A stretch of 64,000 bases of DNA from Pseudoxanthomonas sacheonensis. GTDB taxonomy: Bacteria; Pseudomonadota; Gammaproteobacteria; Xanthomonadales; Xanthomonadaceae. The stretch is from NCBI RefSeq assembly GCF_010093305.1, contig NZ_PDWS01000020.1:1-64000 (forward strand), given 5' to 3'. The notes beneath the pieces are model-generated. The model was given only the letters and a program-made list of their open reading frames with translations, did no database searches and was not told the origin of the DNA. Made by a program: the position numbers and the translations under genes. Of this stretch, positions 1-8,590 are shown piece by piece (within the stretch, counting starts at the first letter, position 1; the number at the start of each line of letters is the position of its first letter).

Positions 1-39
1 GGCATGTCCGGCGGCGGCGGTGCCTCGGGGAGCTGGTGA
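1..39 (+). CDS. C-terminal end of a Gly/Ser-rich protein, probably TPM domain (partial)
   Basis: Only the last 12 codons and a TGA are in the window. They encode a Gly/Ser-rich tail ending GGGGASGSW. Such tails are typical of the membrane-anchored TPM-domain (YgcG-like) proteins that often precede a second, shorter TPM protein, which is what follows here. The stop overlaps the next start as TGATG, so the two genes are translationally coupled. The identity rests on the tail and the neighbour only. Confidence 0.5.
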   Translation, partial: GMSGGGGASGSW

Positions 40-530
40 TGCGACTTCTCCGCCATGTCTTCGCGCGCTCGGCGCGCCACCTGTTTCCGGAGGACAGCCT
101 GCACCGGATCGCCGATGCGATCGCCGCGGGCGAACTGCAGCACCGCGGCGAAATCCTGTTCGCGGTCGAATCGGAACTTTCTCCCGGCATGGTGCTGCGC
201 GGCGTACAGGCGCGCGCCCGCGCGGAGGCCGCCTTCGCGCGCTTGCGCGCCTGGGATACCGAAGCCAACAACGGCGTGCTGATCTATCTGCTGCTGGCCG
301 ATCACCGCATCGAGATCGTGGCCGACCGCGGCCTGAACGGCCTGGTCAGTGCCGAACAATGGCGCGGCGTCTGCCTGCTGATGGAGGAACGCATGCAGGC
401 CGGCGAGCCGGAGCAGGCGGTGGTCCGGGGTATCGAGGCGGTATCGGACCTGCTGGCCGAGCATTTCCCCCAGATCGACGGCACGCCGGATCGCGACGAA
501 CTGCCCAACCGGCCGCTGATCCTGGATTGA
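39..530 (+). CDS. TPM-domain protein (TLP18.3/Psb32/MOLO-1 family)
   Basis: About 163 residues with no clear signal peptide. A basic N-terminus is followed by a TPM-like fold: RIADAIAAGE near residue 25, GEILFAVES, then NNGVLIYLLLADHRIEIVADRGL near residues 80-100, which is characteristic of the family. TPM proteins are poorly characterised and often sit with LemA and a longer TPM partner; the upstream fragment here fits that pairing. The ATG at 39 overlaps the previous stop (a GTG at 36 is also in frame). Molecular function is unknown, with envelope-associated phosphatase-like or scaffold roles proposed for relatives. Confidence 0.75.
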   Translation: MRLLRHVFARSARHLFPEDSLHRIADAIAAGELQHRGEILFAVESELSPGMVLRGVQARARAEAAFARLRAWDTEANNGVLIYLLLADHRIEIVADRGLNGLVSAEQWRGVCLLMEERMQAGEPEQAVVRGIEAVSDLLAEHFPQIDGTPDRDELPNRPLILD

Positions 531-541
531 CGGCTGTTGTC

Positions 542-624
542 CTGTAGGAGCGGGCCCTGCCCGCGACGCTCTCGCTTGGCAGGCATCATGCGAAGAGCGT
601 CGCGGGCAGGGCCCGCTCCTACAG
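542..624. repeat. REP-like palindrome, family A copy 1
   Basis: 29-base perfect inverted arms at 542-570 and 596-624 around a 25-base centre. The arm core (gtaggagcgggccctgcccg) recurs at 17545-17618 and 34117-34189. The element lies between the TPM gene and lgt and could act as a terminator or mRNA-stabilising hairpin. Confidence 0.9.
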
Positions 625-685
625 GCCGGGCGCTGGCTGCGGTACTCGGGCAAAATAGGGTCTTGCCCAACCCTTCGCAGGCCAC

Positions 686-1588
686 ATGACCTACCTCCAC
701 CAGATCGACCCGATCGCGCTTTCTCTCGGCCCGCTCAAGATCCACTGGTATGGACTGATGTACCTGCTGGCCTTCGTCAGCGCATGGTGGCTGGGGCGCC
801 AGCGCATCCGCGCTGGCCGCTTGCCGGGCGTGGACATGAACGGACTGTCGGATCTGGCCTTCTACGGCATGCTGGGCGTGGTGCTGGGCGGACGCATCGG
901 TTACATCCTGTTCTATTCGTTCGGTGCGTTCCTCGACAACCCCTTGATGATCTTCAAGGTGTGGGAAGGCGGCATGAGTTTCCACGGCGGCCTGTTGGGC
1001 GTGATGGCCGCGGCGCTGTGGTGGACGCGCAAGCAGAAGATGCATTTCTTCGACACCATGGATTTCGTGGCGCCGCTGGTGCCGGCCGGGTTGGGCTTCG
1101 GGCGCATCGGCAATTTCATCGGCGCCGAGCTGTGGGGCAAGTACACGCAAGCCGGCTGGGGAGTGATTTTCCCCAGCACCGATCCCAATGTGCTCAAGCT
1201 CGGATTGGACGCTGCGCAGCTGCAGGCCCAATACGCCGCCGGCGCCCTGGACAGATTCGCACGCCATCCCTCGCAGCTTTATCAGGCGTTCCTGGAGGGC
1301 CTGGTGATGTTCTGCGTGCTGTGGTGGTATTCGCGCAAGCCGCGTCCGCGCTATGCGGTCTCGGGAATGTTCGCGCTGCTCTACGGTGTGTTCCGTTTCC
1401 TGGTGGAATTCGTGCGCGTGCCGGATGAGGGCATCGGTTATCTTGCTTTCGGTTGGCTGACGATGGGCCAGTTGCTGAGCCTGCCGTTGATCGCGCTGGG
1501 CCTGTTCCTGTTCTGGCTGTCGCGCCGTTCTCCCGTTCTGCAACCGGTCGTTCCCACTGGGGCGCATGAAGGACAGAAGCAAGCATGA
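686..1588 (+). CDS. lgt: Prolipoprotein diacylglyceryl transferase
   Basis: 300 residues, the usual Lgt length. This inner-membrane enzyme moves diacylglycerol from phosphatidylglycerol to the lipobox cysteine of prolipoproteins, the first step of lipoprotein maturation. The sequence shows the family signatures HGGLLGV (about residue 110), the Lgt signature [15 protein letters not shown] (about residues 138-152), [13 protein letters not shown] and several hydrophobic membrane segments. Several lipoproteins nearby (2331, 3525, 19354, 61676) would be substrates. The stop overlaps the thyA start as ATGA, the same lgt-thyA order as in many gammaproteobacteria. Confidence 0.97.
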   Translation: MTYLHQIDPIALSLGPLKIHWYGLMYLLAFVSAWWLGRQRIRAGRLPGVDMNGLSDLAFYGMLGVVLGGRIGYILFYSFGAFLDNPLMIFKVWEGGMSFHGGLLGVMAAALWWTRKQKMHFFDTMDFVAPLVPAGLGFGRIGNFIGAELWGKYTQAGWGVIFPSTDPNVLKLGLDAAQLQAQYAAGALDRFARHPSQLYQAFLEGLVMFCVLWWYSRKPRPRYAVSGMFALLYGVFRFLVEFVRVPDEGIGYLAFGWLTMGQLLSLPLIALGLFLFWLSRRSPVLQPVVPTGAHEGQKQA

Positions 1589-2379
1589 AGCAATATCTGG
1601 ATCTGCTGCGGCACGTGCTTGAGCAGGGTACGGAAAAATCGGACCGCACCGGCACCGGCACCCGCAGCGTGTTCGGCTGGCAGATGCGCTTCGACCTCAA
1701 CCAAGGTTTTCCGCTGGTCACCACCAAGAAGCTGCATCTGCGCTCCATCGTGCATGAGCTGCTGTGGTTCCTGAAGGGCGAAACCAATATCGCCTACCTG
1801 AAGGAAAACAAGGTCGGCATCTGGGACGAGTGGGCCGATGAAAACGGCGAGCTGGGCCCGGTCTACGGCAAGCAATGGCGCCGCTGGGCCACCGCCGAGG
1901 GCGGCGAGATCGACCAGATCAAATGGGTGGTGGAGGAGATCAAGCGCAATCCCGATTCGCGTCGCCTGATCGTTTCGGCATGGAACGTGGCCGACCTGCC
2001 GAAGATGGCGCTGATGCCGTGCCACACGCTGTTCCAGTTCTACGTGGTGGAAGGCAAGCTCAGTTGCCAGCTGTACCAGCGCAGCGGCGACATCTTTCTG
2101 GGCGTGCCGTTCAATATCGCCAGTTATGCGCTGCTCACGCACATGGTGGCACAGTCGTGCGGGCTTGGAGTGGGTGATTTCGTGCACACTCTGGGCGATG
2201 CGCATTTGTACTCCAACCATTACGAGCAGGCGCGTGAGCAGTTGGCCCGCCAGCCGCAGTCTTTGCCGGCATTGCGGCTCAACGAAGAAATCACGGATCT
2301 GTTTGCGTTCGACTATAAGGATATTGAGATATGCGATTACAACCCGCTGCCGGCCATCAAAGCACCCGTCGCAGTCTGA
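1585..2379 (+). CDS. thyA: Thymidylate synthase
   Basis: 264 residues, identical in length to E. coli ThyA. It converts dUMP to dTMP using methylene-tetrahydrofolate and releases dihydrofolate. Visible motifs are the catalytic cysteine in [12 protein letters not shown] (about residue 146), the RRLIVSAWN arginine/phosphate loop, [18 protein letters not shown] for dUMP binding, and the C-terminal APVAV. It begins inside the last codon of lgt and its 3' end overlaps the next lipoprotein gene by 49 bases. folA, which recycles the dihydrofolate product, follows two genes later. Confidence 0.98.
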   Translation: MKQYLDLLRHVLEQGTEKSDRTGTGTRSVFGWQMRFDLNQGFPLVTTKKLHLRSIVHELLWFLKGETNIAYLKENKVGIWDEWADENGELGPVYGKQWRRWATAEGGEIDQIKWVVEEIKRNPDSRRLIVSAWNVADLPKMALMPCHTLFQFYVVEGKLSCQLYQRSGDIFLGVPFNIASYALLTHMVAQSCGLGVGDFVHTLGDAHLYSNHYEQAREQLARQPQSLPALRLNEEITDLFAFDYKDIEICDYNPLPAIKAPVAV

Positions 2380-2948
2380 TCGCGGCGCTGGTGCTGATTG
2401 CGCTGGCCTCGCTCGGTTGCCAGCGGCATGCGGAAAAGAGCGCTTCCGTCGCCGCGCAAGATAGCGCGTCGCAAGCCGCGGGCACTGCGTGCAGGAGTGG
2501 CGATGCGGCGCAAGCCGCGCGGGACTTCTATTCCAGAGTCATGGCCGATGCTTCCAGCGGTCTGCCCTCCAGCGAAAGCATGGTCAAGCTGGCGCCGTTG
2601 ATGACTTCATCGATGCGCGCTGCAGTGGAGAAGGCCCGCGTCCGCCAGCAGGCGTTCATCGTCGCCCATCCGGACGAGAAACCCGATTTCATCGAAGGCA
2701 GCCTGTTCACCAGCTTGTTCGAAGGTCCAAGCGCTCTGGAGTCGGCGTCCGCGGTCGCCAACGGCGACGGTGCGGTCGTCGAGGTGGGATTCGTGCATAG
2801 CGAAACCGGATCGGAGGCTTTCCGCTGGAAGGACCAGGCGCTGCTGCGCTGCGAACAAGGGCGCTGGCGCCTGGATGACGTTCGCTACGGCGGCGATTGG
2901 GATTTCGCATCCAAAGGACAGCTCAAGCAGGCGCTGGAATCCGAATGA
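2331..2948 (+). CDS. Putative lipoprotein, DUF3828-like
   Basis: 205 residues. The N-terminus has a twin-Arg n-region, a hydrophobic stretch and a lipobox ending LASLGC at about residue 30, so it is probably anchored in the envelope after processing by Lgt. The mature part contains [15 protein letters not shown] and a globular domain resembling DUF3828, for which no function is known. The start overlaps the end of thyA by 49 bases and the stop overlaps folA as ATGA, so it is part of the lgt-thyA-folA transcript. Its placement inside a folate operon is probably positional rather than functional. Confidence 0.75.
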   Translation: MRLQPAAGHQSTRRSLIAALVLIALASLGCQRHAEKSASVAAQDSASQAAGTACRSGDAAQAARDFYSRVMADASSGLPSSESMVKLAPLMTSSMRAAVEKARVRQQAFIVAHPDEKPDFIEGSLFTSLFEGPSALESASAVANGDGAVVEVGFVHSETGSEAFRWKDQALLRCEQGRWRLDDVRYGGDWDFASKGQLKQALESE

Positions 2949-3448
2949 CCCGGCCTGCGGTCGTATTGGTGGCGGCGCTGGATCGCAATCATGCGATCGG
3001 CAAGGGCAACGACCTGCCCTGGCGGTTGCCCGACGACCTGAAGCGCTTCAAAGCGCTGACCTTGGGCAAGCCGGTGCTGATGGGGCGCAAGACCGCGCAA
3101 TCGCTGGGGCGCGCGTTGCCGGGCAGGACCAACCTGGTGCTGACCCGGTCGGGGCAGACGCCTTTCGACGGCATGCGGGCGGTGGGATCGATCGAAGGTG
3201 CGGTGCAAGTTGCAGGCGATGAATCGGCGACCGAGTTGTGCGTCATCGGAGGCGGGGAGATATACGCTTTGACGCTGCCGTTCGCCGACCGGTTGGATCT
3301 GACCCACGTCGAAACGGTAGTGGAGGATGCGGATGCGTTCTTCCCGACGTTCGATGCATCGGAATGGAACGTGGTGTCGCGCCAGGCACACGCGGCGGAC
3401 GAGCGCCACGCGTTCGCGTTCGAGTTCGTGGACTACGTCCGCAAATAG
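2945..3448 (+). CDS. folA: Dihydrofolate reductase
   Basis: About 167 residues, normal for bacterial DHFR. It reduces dihydrofolate to tetrahydrofolate with NADPH, completing the cycle with thyA upstream. Family features are AALDRNHAIGKGNDLPWRLPDDLKRF near the N-terminus (substrate and Met20-loop region, catalytic Asp in PDD), GRKTAQSLGRALPGR for the cofactor and CVIGGGEIY. An ATG at 2945 that overlaps the preceding stop as ATGA is preferred to an in-frame ATG at 2897, because the extra 16 residues lie inside the upstream gene and match nothing in DHFRs. Confidence 0.97.
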   Translation: MTRPAVVLVAALDRNHAIGKGNDLPWRLPDDLKRFKALTLGKPVLMGRKTAQSLGRALPGRTNLVLTRSGQTPFDGMRAVGSIEGAVQVAGDESATELCVIGGGEIYALTLPFADRLDLTHVETVVEDADAFFPTFDASEWNVVSRQAHAADERHAFAFEFVDYVRK

Positions 3449-3455
3449 CTGCGAG

Positions 3456-3527
3456 TAGGTCGGGGCTACGCCCCCGACGCACGGAAACTGCGGGCTGCAC
3501 GTACGTCGGGGGCGTAGCCCCGACCTA
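3456..3527. repeat. REP-like palindrome, family B copy 1
   Basis: 24-base inverted arms at 3456-3479 and 3504-3527 (taggtcggggctacgccccc type), between the convergent folA and DUF1287 genes. The TAG stop of the reverse-strand gene (3525-3527) is the outer end of the right arm. A second copy sits at 57527-57589. Confidence 0.9.
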
Positions 3528-4169
3528 CAGACCGCTCAGCACCGGCCGGTAATGCCCGATCACCGCGTGCCGAAACAGAATGTCGTCTTCCTGCGTGCCG
3601 TTGCCGATGTTGTGGATGACCAGCGGCGTGCCGTCCGCGGCTTTGCGGTCGGATACGATGCCGATATGCAACAAACCGCTGCCGTTGAGCTTCCAGGCGG
3701 CGATATCGCCAGGCGCGTAGTCGGCCGCATTGGCGGTGATCGTCCGCGACCACCCTACGCGTTCGAACCAGCGCATCTGGTTGGGCACGCGGCGGTGATC
3801 GATGCTGCGGTTGGGTGCTTGCAAGCCCCATTGCTGCGGATAGTCGGCGAAGTGCGCGCGCATGTCCTGATGGATCGACTGCTGCAGGTCCAAGCCGCCG
3901 GCACGCAGCGCACGCACGATTACATCGGTGCATACGCCGCGCTCGGCGGGCACGTCGCCGCCGGGGTAGGGCATTTCGACATAGGCCGGATCGTATAGAA
4001 GCGTCACGCCGATCTGCCGGCGCGCTGCGGCCACCAACGGAGGCGACGCCGCCGGGACCGCGGCGGCGGCGACGGGCGCAGACTCGGCTTGCGGTTGTTC
4101 TGGCGGCGAAGGACGGCAAGCGGCGAGCAGCGCGAGCGACACCATCGCACCGACGCGAAGCGGCTTCAT
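3525..4169 (-). CDS. DUF1287 domain lipoprotein
   Basis: 214 residues. The N-terminus has a hydrophobic segment and a lipobox LLAAC at about residue 18, then an Ala/Pro linker and a DUF1287 domain. Recognisable blocks are YDPAYVEMPYPGGDVPAERGVCTDVIVRALR (Cys in CTD at about residue 80), QQWGLQAPNRSIDHRRVPN and HIGIVSDRK, resembling a papain-like Cys/His arrangement. DUF1287 proteins have no established substrate; a cell-wall amidase-like role is conceivable. The ATG overlaps the apaH stop as ATGA. The stop codon falls inside a palindromic repeat, so the last residues may have been set by the repeat. Confidence 0.8.
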   Translation of the reverse strand: MKPLRVGAMVSLALLAACRPSPPEQPQAESAPVAAAAVPAASPPLVAAARRQIGVTLLYDPAYVEMPYPGGDVPAERGVCTDVIVRALRAGGLDLQQSIHQDMRAHFADYPQQWGLQAPNRSIDHRRVPNQMRWFERVGWSRTITANAADYAPGDIAAWKLNGSGLLHIGIVSDRKAADGTPLVIHNIGNGTQEDDILFRHAVIGHYRPVLSGL

Positions 4170-4999
4170 GCCGGCGGCGGCACGTCCCGCCCGGCCACCT
4201 GCACCAGCCGCAGTTCGTCGGTGTCCAGCTGCAAGGCGGTCAGTTTGCCGCCCCATACGGCGCCGGTATCGATGGCGTGCACACCGTGGCCGATCATCAG
4301 GCCCAACGTGGACCAATGCCCGCATACGATCTTCAGGTCGCGCTGGGCGCGGCCCGGCACTTCGTACCAGGGGTACAGGCCTTGGGCCTGGGTGCCCGGG
4401 CCACCTTTTTCCTCGATGGCCATGCGCCCCCGCGGCGTGCAGTAACGCATGCGGGTGAGCACATTGATGATGGCGCGCGAACGGTCGTAGCCGCCCAGCT
4501 GCGGCGACCAGTTGGGCTTGTCGCCGTACATGTTGCGGAACAGCTTGCGGTAACCGTCGCCATGCAACTGCTTTTCGACTTCCCGCGCATGCTTTTCGGC
4601 CAGTGCGGTGGTCCATTTCGGCGCCAGGCCGGCATGGACCATCATCCAGCCCAGTTCGCGGTCCACGTGGGCCAGCTCCTGCATGCGCAGCCAGGCGAGC
4701 AGCTCGTCGCGATCGTCGGCCAATACGATCCGTTGCAGGTCGGTGTTGACCTTGCGTTGCTCGTCGGGCGTGCGTTCGCCTATGGCCAGCAGCGAAAGAT
4801 CGTGGTTGCCCAGCACCACCACGCTGTTGGCGCGCAGCGAATGCACCAGGCGCAGGGTTTCCAGCGACTGGCCGCCGCGGTTGACCAGATCGCCGCAGAA
4901 CCACAGTTTGTCCACGGCCGGATCGAAACGCAGGCGTTCCAGCAGGCGCTGGGTGGCGTCGTAGCAGCCTTGCAGGTCGCCGATGGCCCAGACGCTCAC
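4166..4999 (-). CDS. apaH: Symmetrical bis(5'-nucleosyl)-tetraphosphatase
   Basis: 277 residues. It hydrolyses Ap4A symmetrically to two ADP. The metallophosphatase blocks are all present: AIGDLQGCYD, CGDLVNRG, VVLGNHD and, near the C-terminus, CGHWSTLGL. A GTG at 4999 is taken as start: it lies 10 bases after the apaG stop with GAGGAAC before it, and the protein then begins directly with VSVWAIGDLQGCYD as in homologues. Longer reading frames run through apaG. apaG-apaH coupling is conserved in gammaproteobacteria. Confidence 0.95.
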   Translation of the reverse strand: MSVWAIGDLQGCYDATQRLLERLRFDPAVDKLWFCGDLVNRGGQSLETLRLVHSLRANSVVVLGNHDLSLLAIGERTPDEQRKVNTDLQRIVLADDRDELLAWLRMQELAHVDRELGWMMVHAGLAPKWTTALAEKHAREVEKQLHGDGYRKLFRNMYGDKPNWSPQLGGYDRSRAIINVLTRMRYCTPRGRMAIEEKGGPGTQAQGLYPWYEVPGRAQRDLKIVCGHWSTLGLMIGHGVHAIDTGAVWGGKLTALQLDTDELRLVQVAGRDVPPPA

Positions 5000-5009
5000 G
5001 CGGCGTTCC

Positions 5010-5396
5010 TCAATGCACCGTACGCGGAACGGACAGGGTGAAGGCCGCGATGGGCGCGTCGAAGCGGGTGCCGTCGTCGGCGAGCATGTCGTAGCTTCCC
5101 TGCATGGTGCCCAGCGCGGTTTCCAGGACCGCACCGGAGGTGTATTCGAAATCGTCGCCGGGACGCAGCCAGGGTTGTTCGCCGACCACGCCTTCCCCGC
5201 GCACTTCCTGGATCTTGCCGTTGGCGTCGGTGATGATCCAGTGGCGCCCCAGCAGGCGCGCCGGCACCTTGCCGCGGTTGCGGATATGGATGGTGTAGGA
5301 GAAAACGAAGCGCCCGTCCTCGGGTACGGACTGGTCGTCGAGGAAGCGGGTGGCTACGTCGATGGCGATGGCGTAGTCGGAAGGGCTCATGCCCAC
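5010..5396 (-). CDS. apaG: Co2+/Mg2+ efflux protein ApaG
   Basis: About 128 residues, normal for ApaG, a small all-beta (FnIII-like) protein of uncertain function, historically linked to metal efflux. Visible family blocks are [31 protein letters not shown] (about residues 47-76), [24 protein letters not shown] and MQGSYDM. It lies just after rsmA and 10 bases before apaH in the usual rsmA-apaG-apaH order. Starting at the second Met (5390) is equally possible. Confidence 0.95.
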   Translation of the reverse strand: MGMSPSDYAIAIDVATRFLDDQSVPEDGRFVFSYTIHIRNRGKVPARLLGRHWIITDANGKIQEVRGEGVVGEQPWLRPGDDFEYTSGAVLETALGTMQGSYDMLADDGTRFDAPIAAFTLSVPRTVH

Positions 5397-5411
5397 AGTG
5401 TATGCAAAAAA

Positions 5412-5487
5412 CGGGAATGGGGAATCGGGAATGGGGAATGGATAAAGCGGAAAAGGAGTTTTGCCGACTCCCTATTCCCTATTCCCC
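5412..5487. repeat. Palindromic repeat, family D copy 1
   Basis: A tandem ggaatggggaatcggga block (5412-5441) is complemented by a cctattccctattcccc block (5467-5487). A related element lies at 63301-63378 next to prs. The right arm overlaps the rsmA stop codon (TAG at 5472-5474), so the repeat encodes the last residues of RsmA. Confidence 0.8.
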
Positions 5488-6260
5488 GCCCCATTGGCCA
5501 GACGCACGAAGCCCTCTACTTCCACCTGCTCTGCGCGCGCATCGGCGCGCAGTCCCGCGGCTTCGATCTGCTCGGTGGTGCACGTGCCCATCAGTGCGTT
5601 GCGCAAGGTCTTGCGCCGCTGGCCGAACGCGGCGCGGACCACTTCGGCGAACCATTTGGGATCGTTCACGCCGATGGTCTCCGGCGCGCGCGGTATCAAC
5701 CGAACCACCGCCGAATCCACCTTCGGCGGTGGCCGGAAGGCCGCGGGCGGCACATCGAACAGCGGCGTGACCGCGCAATAGGCTTGCAGCATGACGCTGA
5801 GGCGGCCGTAGACCTTGCTGCCCGGTCCGGCGGCCATGCGGTCCACCACCTCTTTCTGCAGCATGAAGTGCATGTCGCGCACCGCCGCCGCATGGTCCAG
5901 CGCATGGAACAGGATCGGCGAGGACAGGTTGTAGGGCAGGTTGCCGACCAGGCGCAGTTTTTCCTCGCCGGCCATGCGGGTGAAGTCCACTTCCAGCACG
6001 TCCTTGTGGATCACGGTCAGCTGGCCCACGCCATGGGCGGCCTGCGACAACGGAACCACCAGGTCGCGGTCGAATTCGATGGCGGTCAGCTGGCCATGCC
6101 TGCGCAGCAGGGGCAGGGTGATCGCGCCCTGGCCGGGGCCGATTTCCACCAGCCGGTCGCCCGGCTGCGGGTTCACCGCCAGCACGATCATTTCGATCAT
6201 GCCGCGGTCGGTCAGGAAGTGTTGGCCCAGGGATTTCTTGGGCGGCGCCTTGAAATTCAT
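5472..6260 (-). CDS. rsmA: 16S rRNA dimethyladenosine transferase
   Basis: 262 residues, standard for RsmA/KsgA, which dimethylates two adjacent adenosines in helix 45 of 16S rRNA late in 30S assembly. Visible motifs are KKSLGQHFLTDRGMI at the N-terminus, the SAM-binding VEIGPGQGAIT (about residue 39), and the catalytic LVGNLPYNLSSPIL (about residues 105-118). The start overlaps the pdxA stop as ATGA. The extreme C-terminus (GAGNRE) and the stop codon lie in a palindromic repeat, so this tail probably differs from relatives. Confidence 0.97.
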   Translation of the reverse strand: MNFKAPPKKSLGQHFLTDRGMIEMIVLAVNPQPGDRLVEIGPGQGAITLPLLRRHGQLTAIEFDRDLVVPLSQAAHGVGQLTVIHKDVLEVDFTRMAGEEKLRLVGNLPYNLSSPILFHALDHAAAVRDMHFMLQKEVVDRMAAGPGSKVYGRLSVMLQAYCAVTPLFDVPPAAFRPPPKVDSAVVRLIPRAPETIGVNDPKWFAEVVRAAFGQRRKTLRNALMGTCTTEQIEAAGLRADARAEQVEVEGFVRLANGAGNRE

Positions 6261-7237
6261 CCGGCGAGTTTACGTTGCGCGGCGATGCGCGCGCAGGTTT
6301 CCACTGCGGCGAACAGGCTGGAGGGATCGGCGACGCCCTTGCCTGCAAGGTCCAGCGCGGTGCCATGGTCCACCGCGACGCGCGGGTAGGGCAGGCCCAG
6401 GGTCAGGTTCACCGCGCGCTCGAAACCGCTGTACTTGAGTACCGGAAGGCCCTGGTCGTGGTACATCGCCAGCACCGCGTCGAAGCCGGCCAGTTTCTTC
6501 GGCAGGAAGGCGGTATCGGCAGGCAGCGGGCCCACCAGGCGCATGCCCTCATTGCGCAGTGTCTCCAGCACCGGTTCGATCACTTCGATTTCTTCGCGGC
6601 CCAGATGCCCGGCTTCGCCCGCGTGCGGGTTCAGCCCCAGCACGGCGATGACCGGTCGCGCGATTCCGAAATCGTCGCGCAGCGCCTGTTCGGTGATGCG
6701 CAACACCCGTTCCAGCGTGCGCGCGTCGATGGCATCGGCCACCGCACGCAGCGGCAGATGGGTAGTGGCCAGGGCCACGCGCACGATGTCGTTGGCCAGC
6801 ATCATCACCACGCTGCGGCCAGCGCGTTCGGCCAGCAGCTCGGTAGTGCCGGTATAGGCGATGCCGCCGGCGTTGATCGCGGCCTTGTGCACCGGTCCGG
6901 TGACCAGTCCCTCCAGTTCCCCGCGCAGGCAGGCGTCGGAAGCGGCATTCAGCGCATCGATCACCGCGCGCGCGTTGTCGGGCGCGGTGCTGCCGAAACG
7001 GTTGGCGACGGCATTGGGAACCGGATGCAGGCGCAGATCGCCGGGAAGGCTCGCCGCATCGCCCGCTTCAAGCAGGCGCAGCGGCAGATCCAGGGCGCGC
7101 GCGGCGGCTTGCAAGGTGTCCGCGTCGCCGAAGGCCAGCAGCGTGCAATCCGAGCGCGGCTGCTGCGCCAGGCGCACGCACAATTCCGGACCGATGCCGG
7201 CCGGCTCGCCCGGAACCAGCGCGAGCCCGGGTTTCAC
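6257..7237 (-). CDS. pdxA: 4-hydroxythreonine-4-phosphate dehydrogenase
   Basis: 326 residues. It oxidises 4-phosphohydroxy-L-threonine in the DXP-dependent route to pyridoxal phosphate. Family signatures are LALVPGEPAGIGPEL at the N-terminus, GPVHKAAINAGGIAYTGTTE, LGLNPHAGEAGHLG with metal-binding His (about residue 205) and AMYHDQGLPVLKY with another (about residue 260). It directly abuts surA upstream (ATG at 7237, surA stop from 7240 to 7238) and overlaps rsmA downstream, the widespread surA-pdxA-rsmA-apaG-apaH order. Confidence 0.97.
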   Translation of the reverse strand: MKPGLALVPGEPAGIGPELCVRLAQQPRSDCTLLAFGDADTLQAAARALDLPLRLLEAGDAASLPGDLRLHPVPNAVANRFGSTAPDNARAVIDALNAASDACLRGELEGLVTGPVHKAAINAGGIAYTGTTELLAERAGRSVVMMLANDIVRVALATTHLPLRAVADAIDARTLERVLRITEQALRDDFGIARPVIAVLGLNPHAGEAGHLGREEIEVIEPVLETLRNEGMRLVGPLPADTAFLPKKLAGFDAVLAMYHDQGLPVLKYSGFERAVNLTLGLPYPRVAVDHGTALDLAGKGVADPSSLFAAVETCARIAAQRKLAG

Positions 7238-8590
7238 TCAGCCGCCGCTGGCGGGAGCCGGGGCCGGGGTTTCGCCGTCGCCCTTGCCGTTGCGGACATT
7301 GACGTAGGCTTCGCCACGCAGTTCCTGCAGGTAACGGTTGTATTCGTCTTCCAGCTTGCGGCGACCGATGGTCTCGCGAACCTGGGCGCGCTGGGTGGCG
7401 CTGGTCACGTCGGTCTGGCGCTGGCCGATGCGCTGCACGATGTGCCAGCCCGCCTCGGTGCGGAACGGCGCCGAAACGCCGCCATCGGCGGTGCCGGTGA
7501 TTTCCTTGCCGAAGGCCGGCCCGAACGCGTTAGCCTCGAACCAGCCCAGATCGCCGCCTTCGCTCTTGCTGTTGGCGTCTTCGGAGGATTCCTTGGCGAC
7601 CTCGACGAAGTCGGCGCCGCCGGCGATGCGCGCGCGCAAGGTATCGATCTTGGCCTTGGCCGCAGCGGCGTCCTGCACCGGCGTAACGCGGACCAGGATG
7701 TGCCGGGCGTGGTATTCGGTGACGGTCTTGGCTGCGGCCTGGCTGCCGTCGCGCACTTCCACCAGCTTCAGCAGCTGGAAGCCGCTGGGGCCGCGGATCG
7801 GACCGACCACCTGACCCGGGCTCATGGTCTTCAGCATCTGGGCGAAGGCGCCCGGAATCTCGTCCAGGCTGCGCCAGCCCAGGTCGCCGCCTTCCAGGGC
7901 GTTGGGGCTGTCCGAGTAGCGCACGGCGGCGGCGGGGAAATCGAGTTCGTTCCTGTCGACCAGGCCTTTGACGCCTTCGATCTTCTTCTGTCCGGTGGCG
8001 ATCTGCTCGGCGGTGGCGCCCTCGGGCAGGCCGACCAGGATGTGGGCAAGATGGTATTGCGTGTTGTTGGCCTGCGCGGCGATGGCCGCATCGACCTCGG
8101 CTTCGCTGACCTGGATACGGCTCTGGCCGAAGCTCTGGCGCAGGCGCTGCACGGTGATCTCGTCGCGGACCGAGCTGCGGAAGTCTGCGAAGGGAACGCC
8201 TTCTCCCGCCAGTCGCTGGCGCAGCGCCTCGACCGACACGCCGTTCTGCTGGGCGACGGCGGCGACGGCATTGTTCAACTCGTCGTCGCTGACCCGGATA
8301 CCGGTTTCGGCGGCGCGCGCGACCTGCAGGCGCACCAGTACCAGGCGTTCCAGCACCTGGCGCTCCAGCACTTCGCGCGGCGGCAGCTGCCCGGGCTGGT
8401 TGGCGTATTGCGCGGTGACGTTCTTCACTGCGCGGTCGAGCTCGCTCTGCAGGATCACGTCTTCATTGACCACCGCGGCGATACGGTCCAGCGGTTGCAG
8501 GTTCTGGGCGGCCACGGGCGTGGACGCCAACAGCGCGGCAAGCACGCCGGCGAGGAGCAGTCGGATAGTCATAGTCTTCATGGGGTTCAT
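7238..8590 (-). CDS. surA: Periplasmic chaperone and peptidyl-prolyl isomerase SurA
   Basis: About 450 residues with a Sec signal peptide ending near AQN. SurA escorts unfolded outer-membrane proteins, including LptD encoded just upstream, to the BAM complex. After the signal come the N-terminal chaperone domain (LDRIAAVVNEDVILQSELD), then two parvulin domains starting at YHLAHILVGLPEG (about residue 183) and YHARHILVRVTP (about residue 295), each with a GGDLGW motif, then a short C-terminal helix. The ATG at 8590 overlaps the lptD stop; in-frame ATGs at 8581 and 8572 are alternatives. Confidence 0.95.
   Translation of the reverse strand: MNPMKTMTIRLLLAGVLAALLASTPVAAQNLQPLDRIAAVVNEDVILQSELDRAVKNVTAQYANQPGQLPPREVLERQVLERLVLVRLQVARAAETGIRVSDDELNNAVAAVAQQNGVSVEALRQRLAGEGVPFADFRSSVRDEITVQRLRQSFGQSRIQVSEAEVDAAIAAQANNTQYHLAHILVGLPEGATAEQIATGQKKIEGVKGLVDRNELDFPAAAVRYSDSPNALEGGDLGWRSLDEIPGAFAQMLKTMSPGQVVGPIRGPSGFQLLKLVEVRDGSQAAAKTVTEYHARHILVRVTPVQDAAAAKAKIDTLRARIAGGADFVEVAKESSEDANSKSEGGDLGWFEANAFGPAFGKEITGTADGGVSAPFRTEAGWHIVQRIGQRQTDVTSATQRAQVRETIGRRKLEDEYNRYLQELRGEAYVNVRNGKGDGETPAPAPASGG

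Noticed and set aside
542-624. Palindromes considered as a CRISPR array or integron attC
   Set aside because: Single inverted repeats with no direct repeat/spacer series, no cas genes and no integrase nearby.
302-1582. Long reverse-strand reading frame over the TPM and lgt genes
   Set aside because: High-GC shadow of lgt; the translation is rich in Gln, His and Arg with no recognisable domain, while lgt matches its family end to end.
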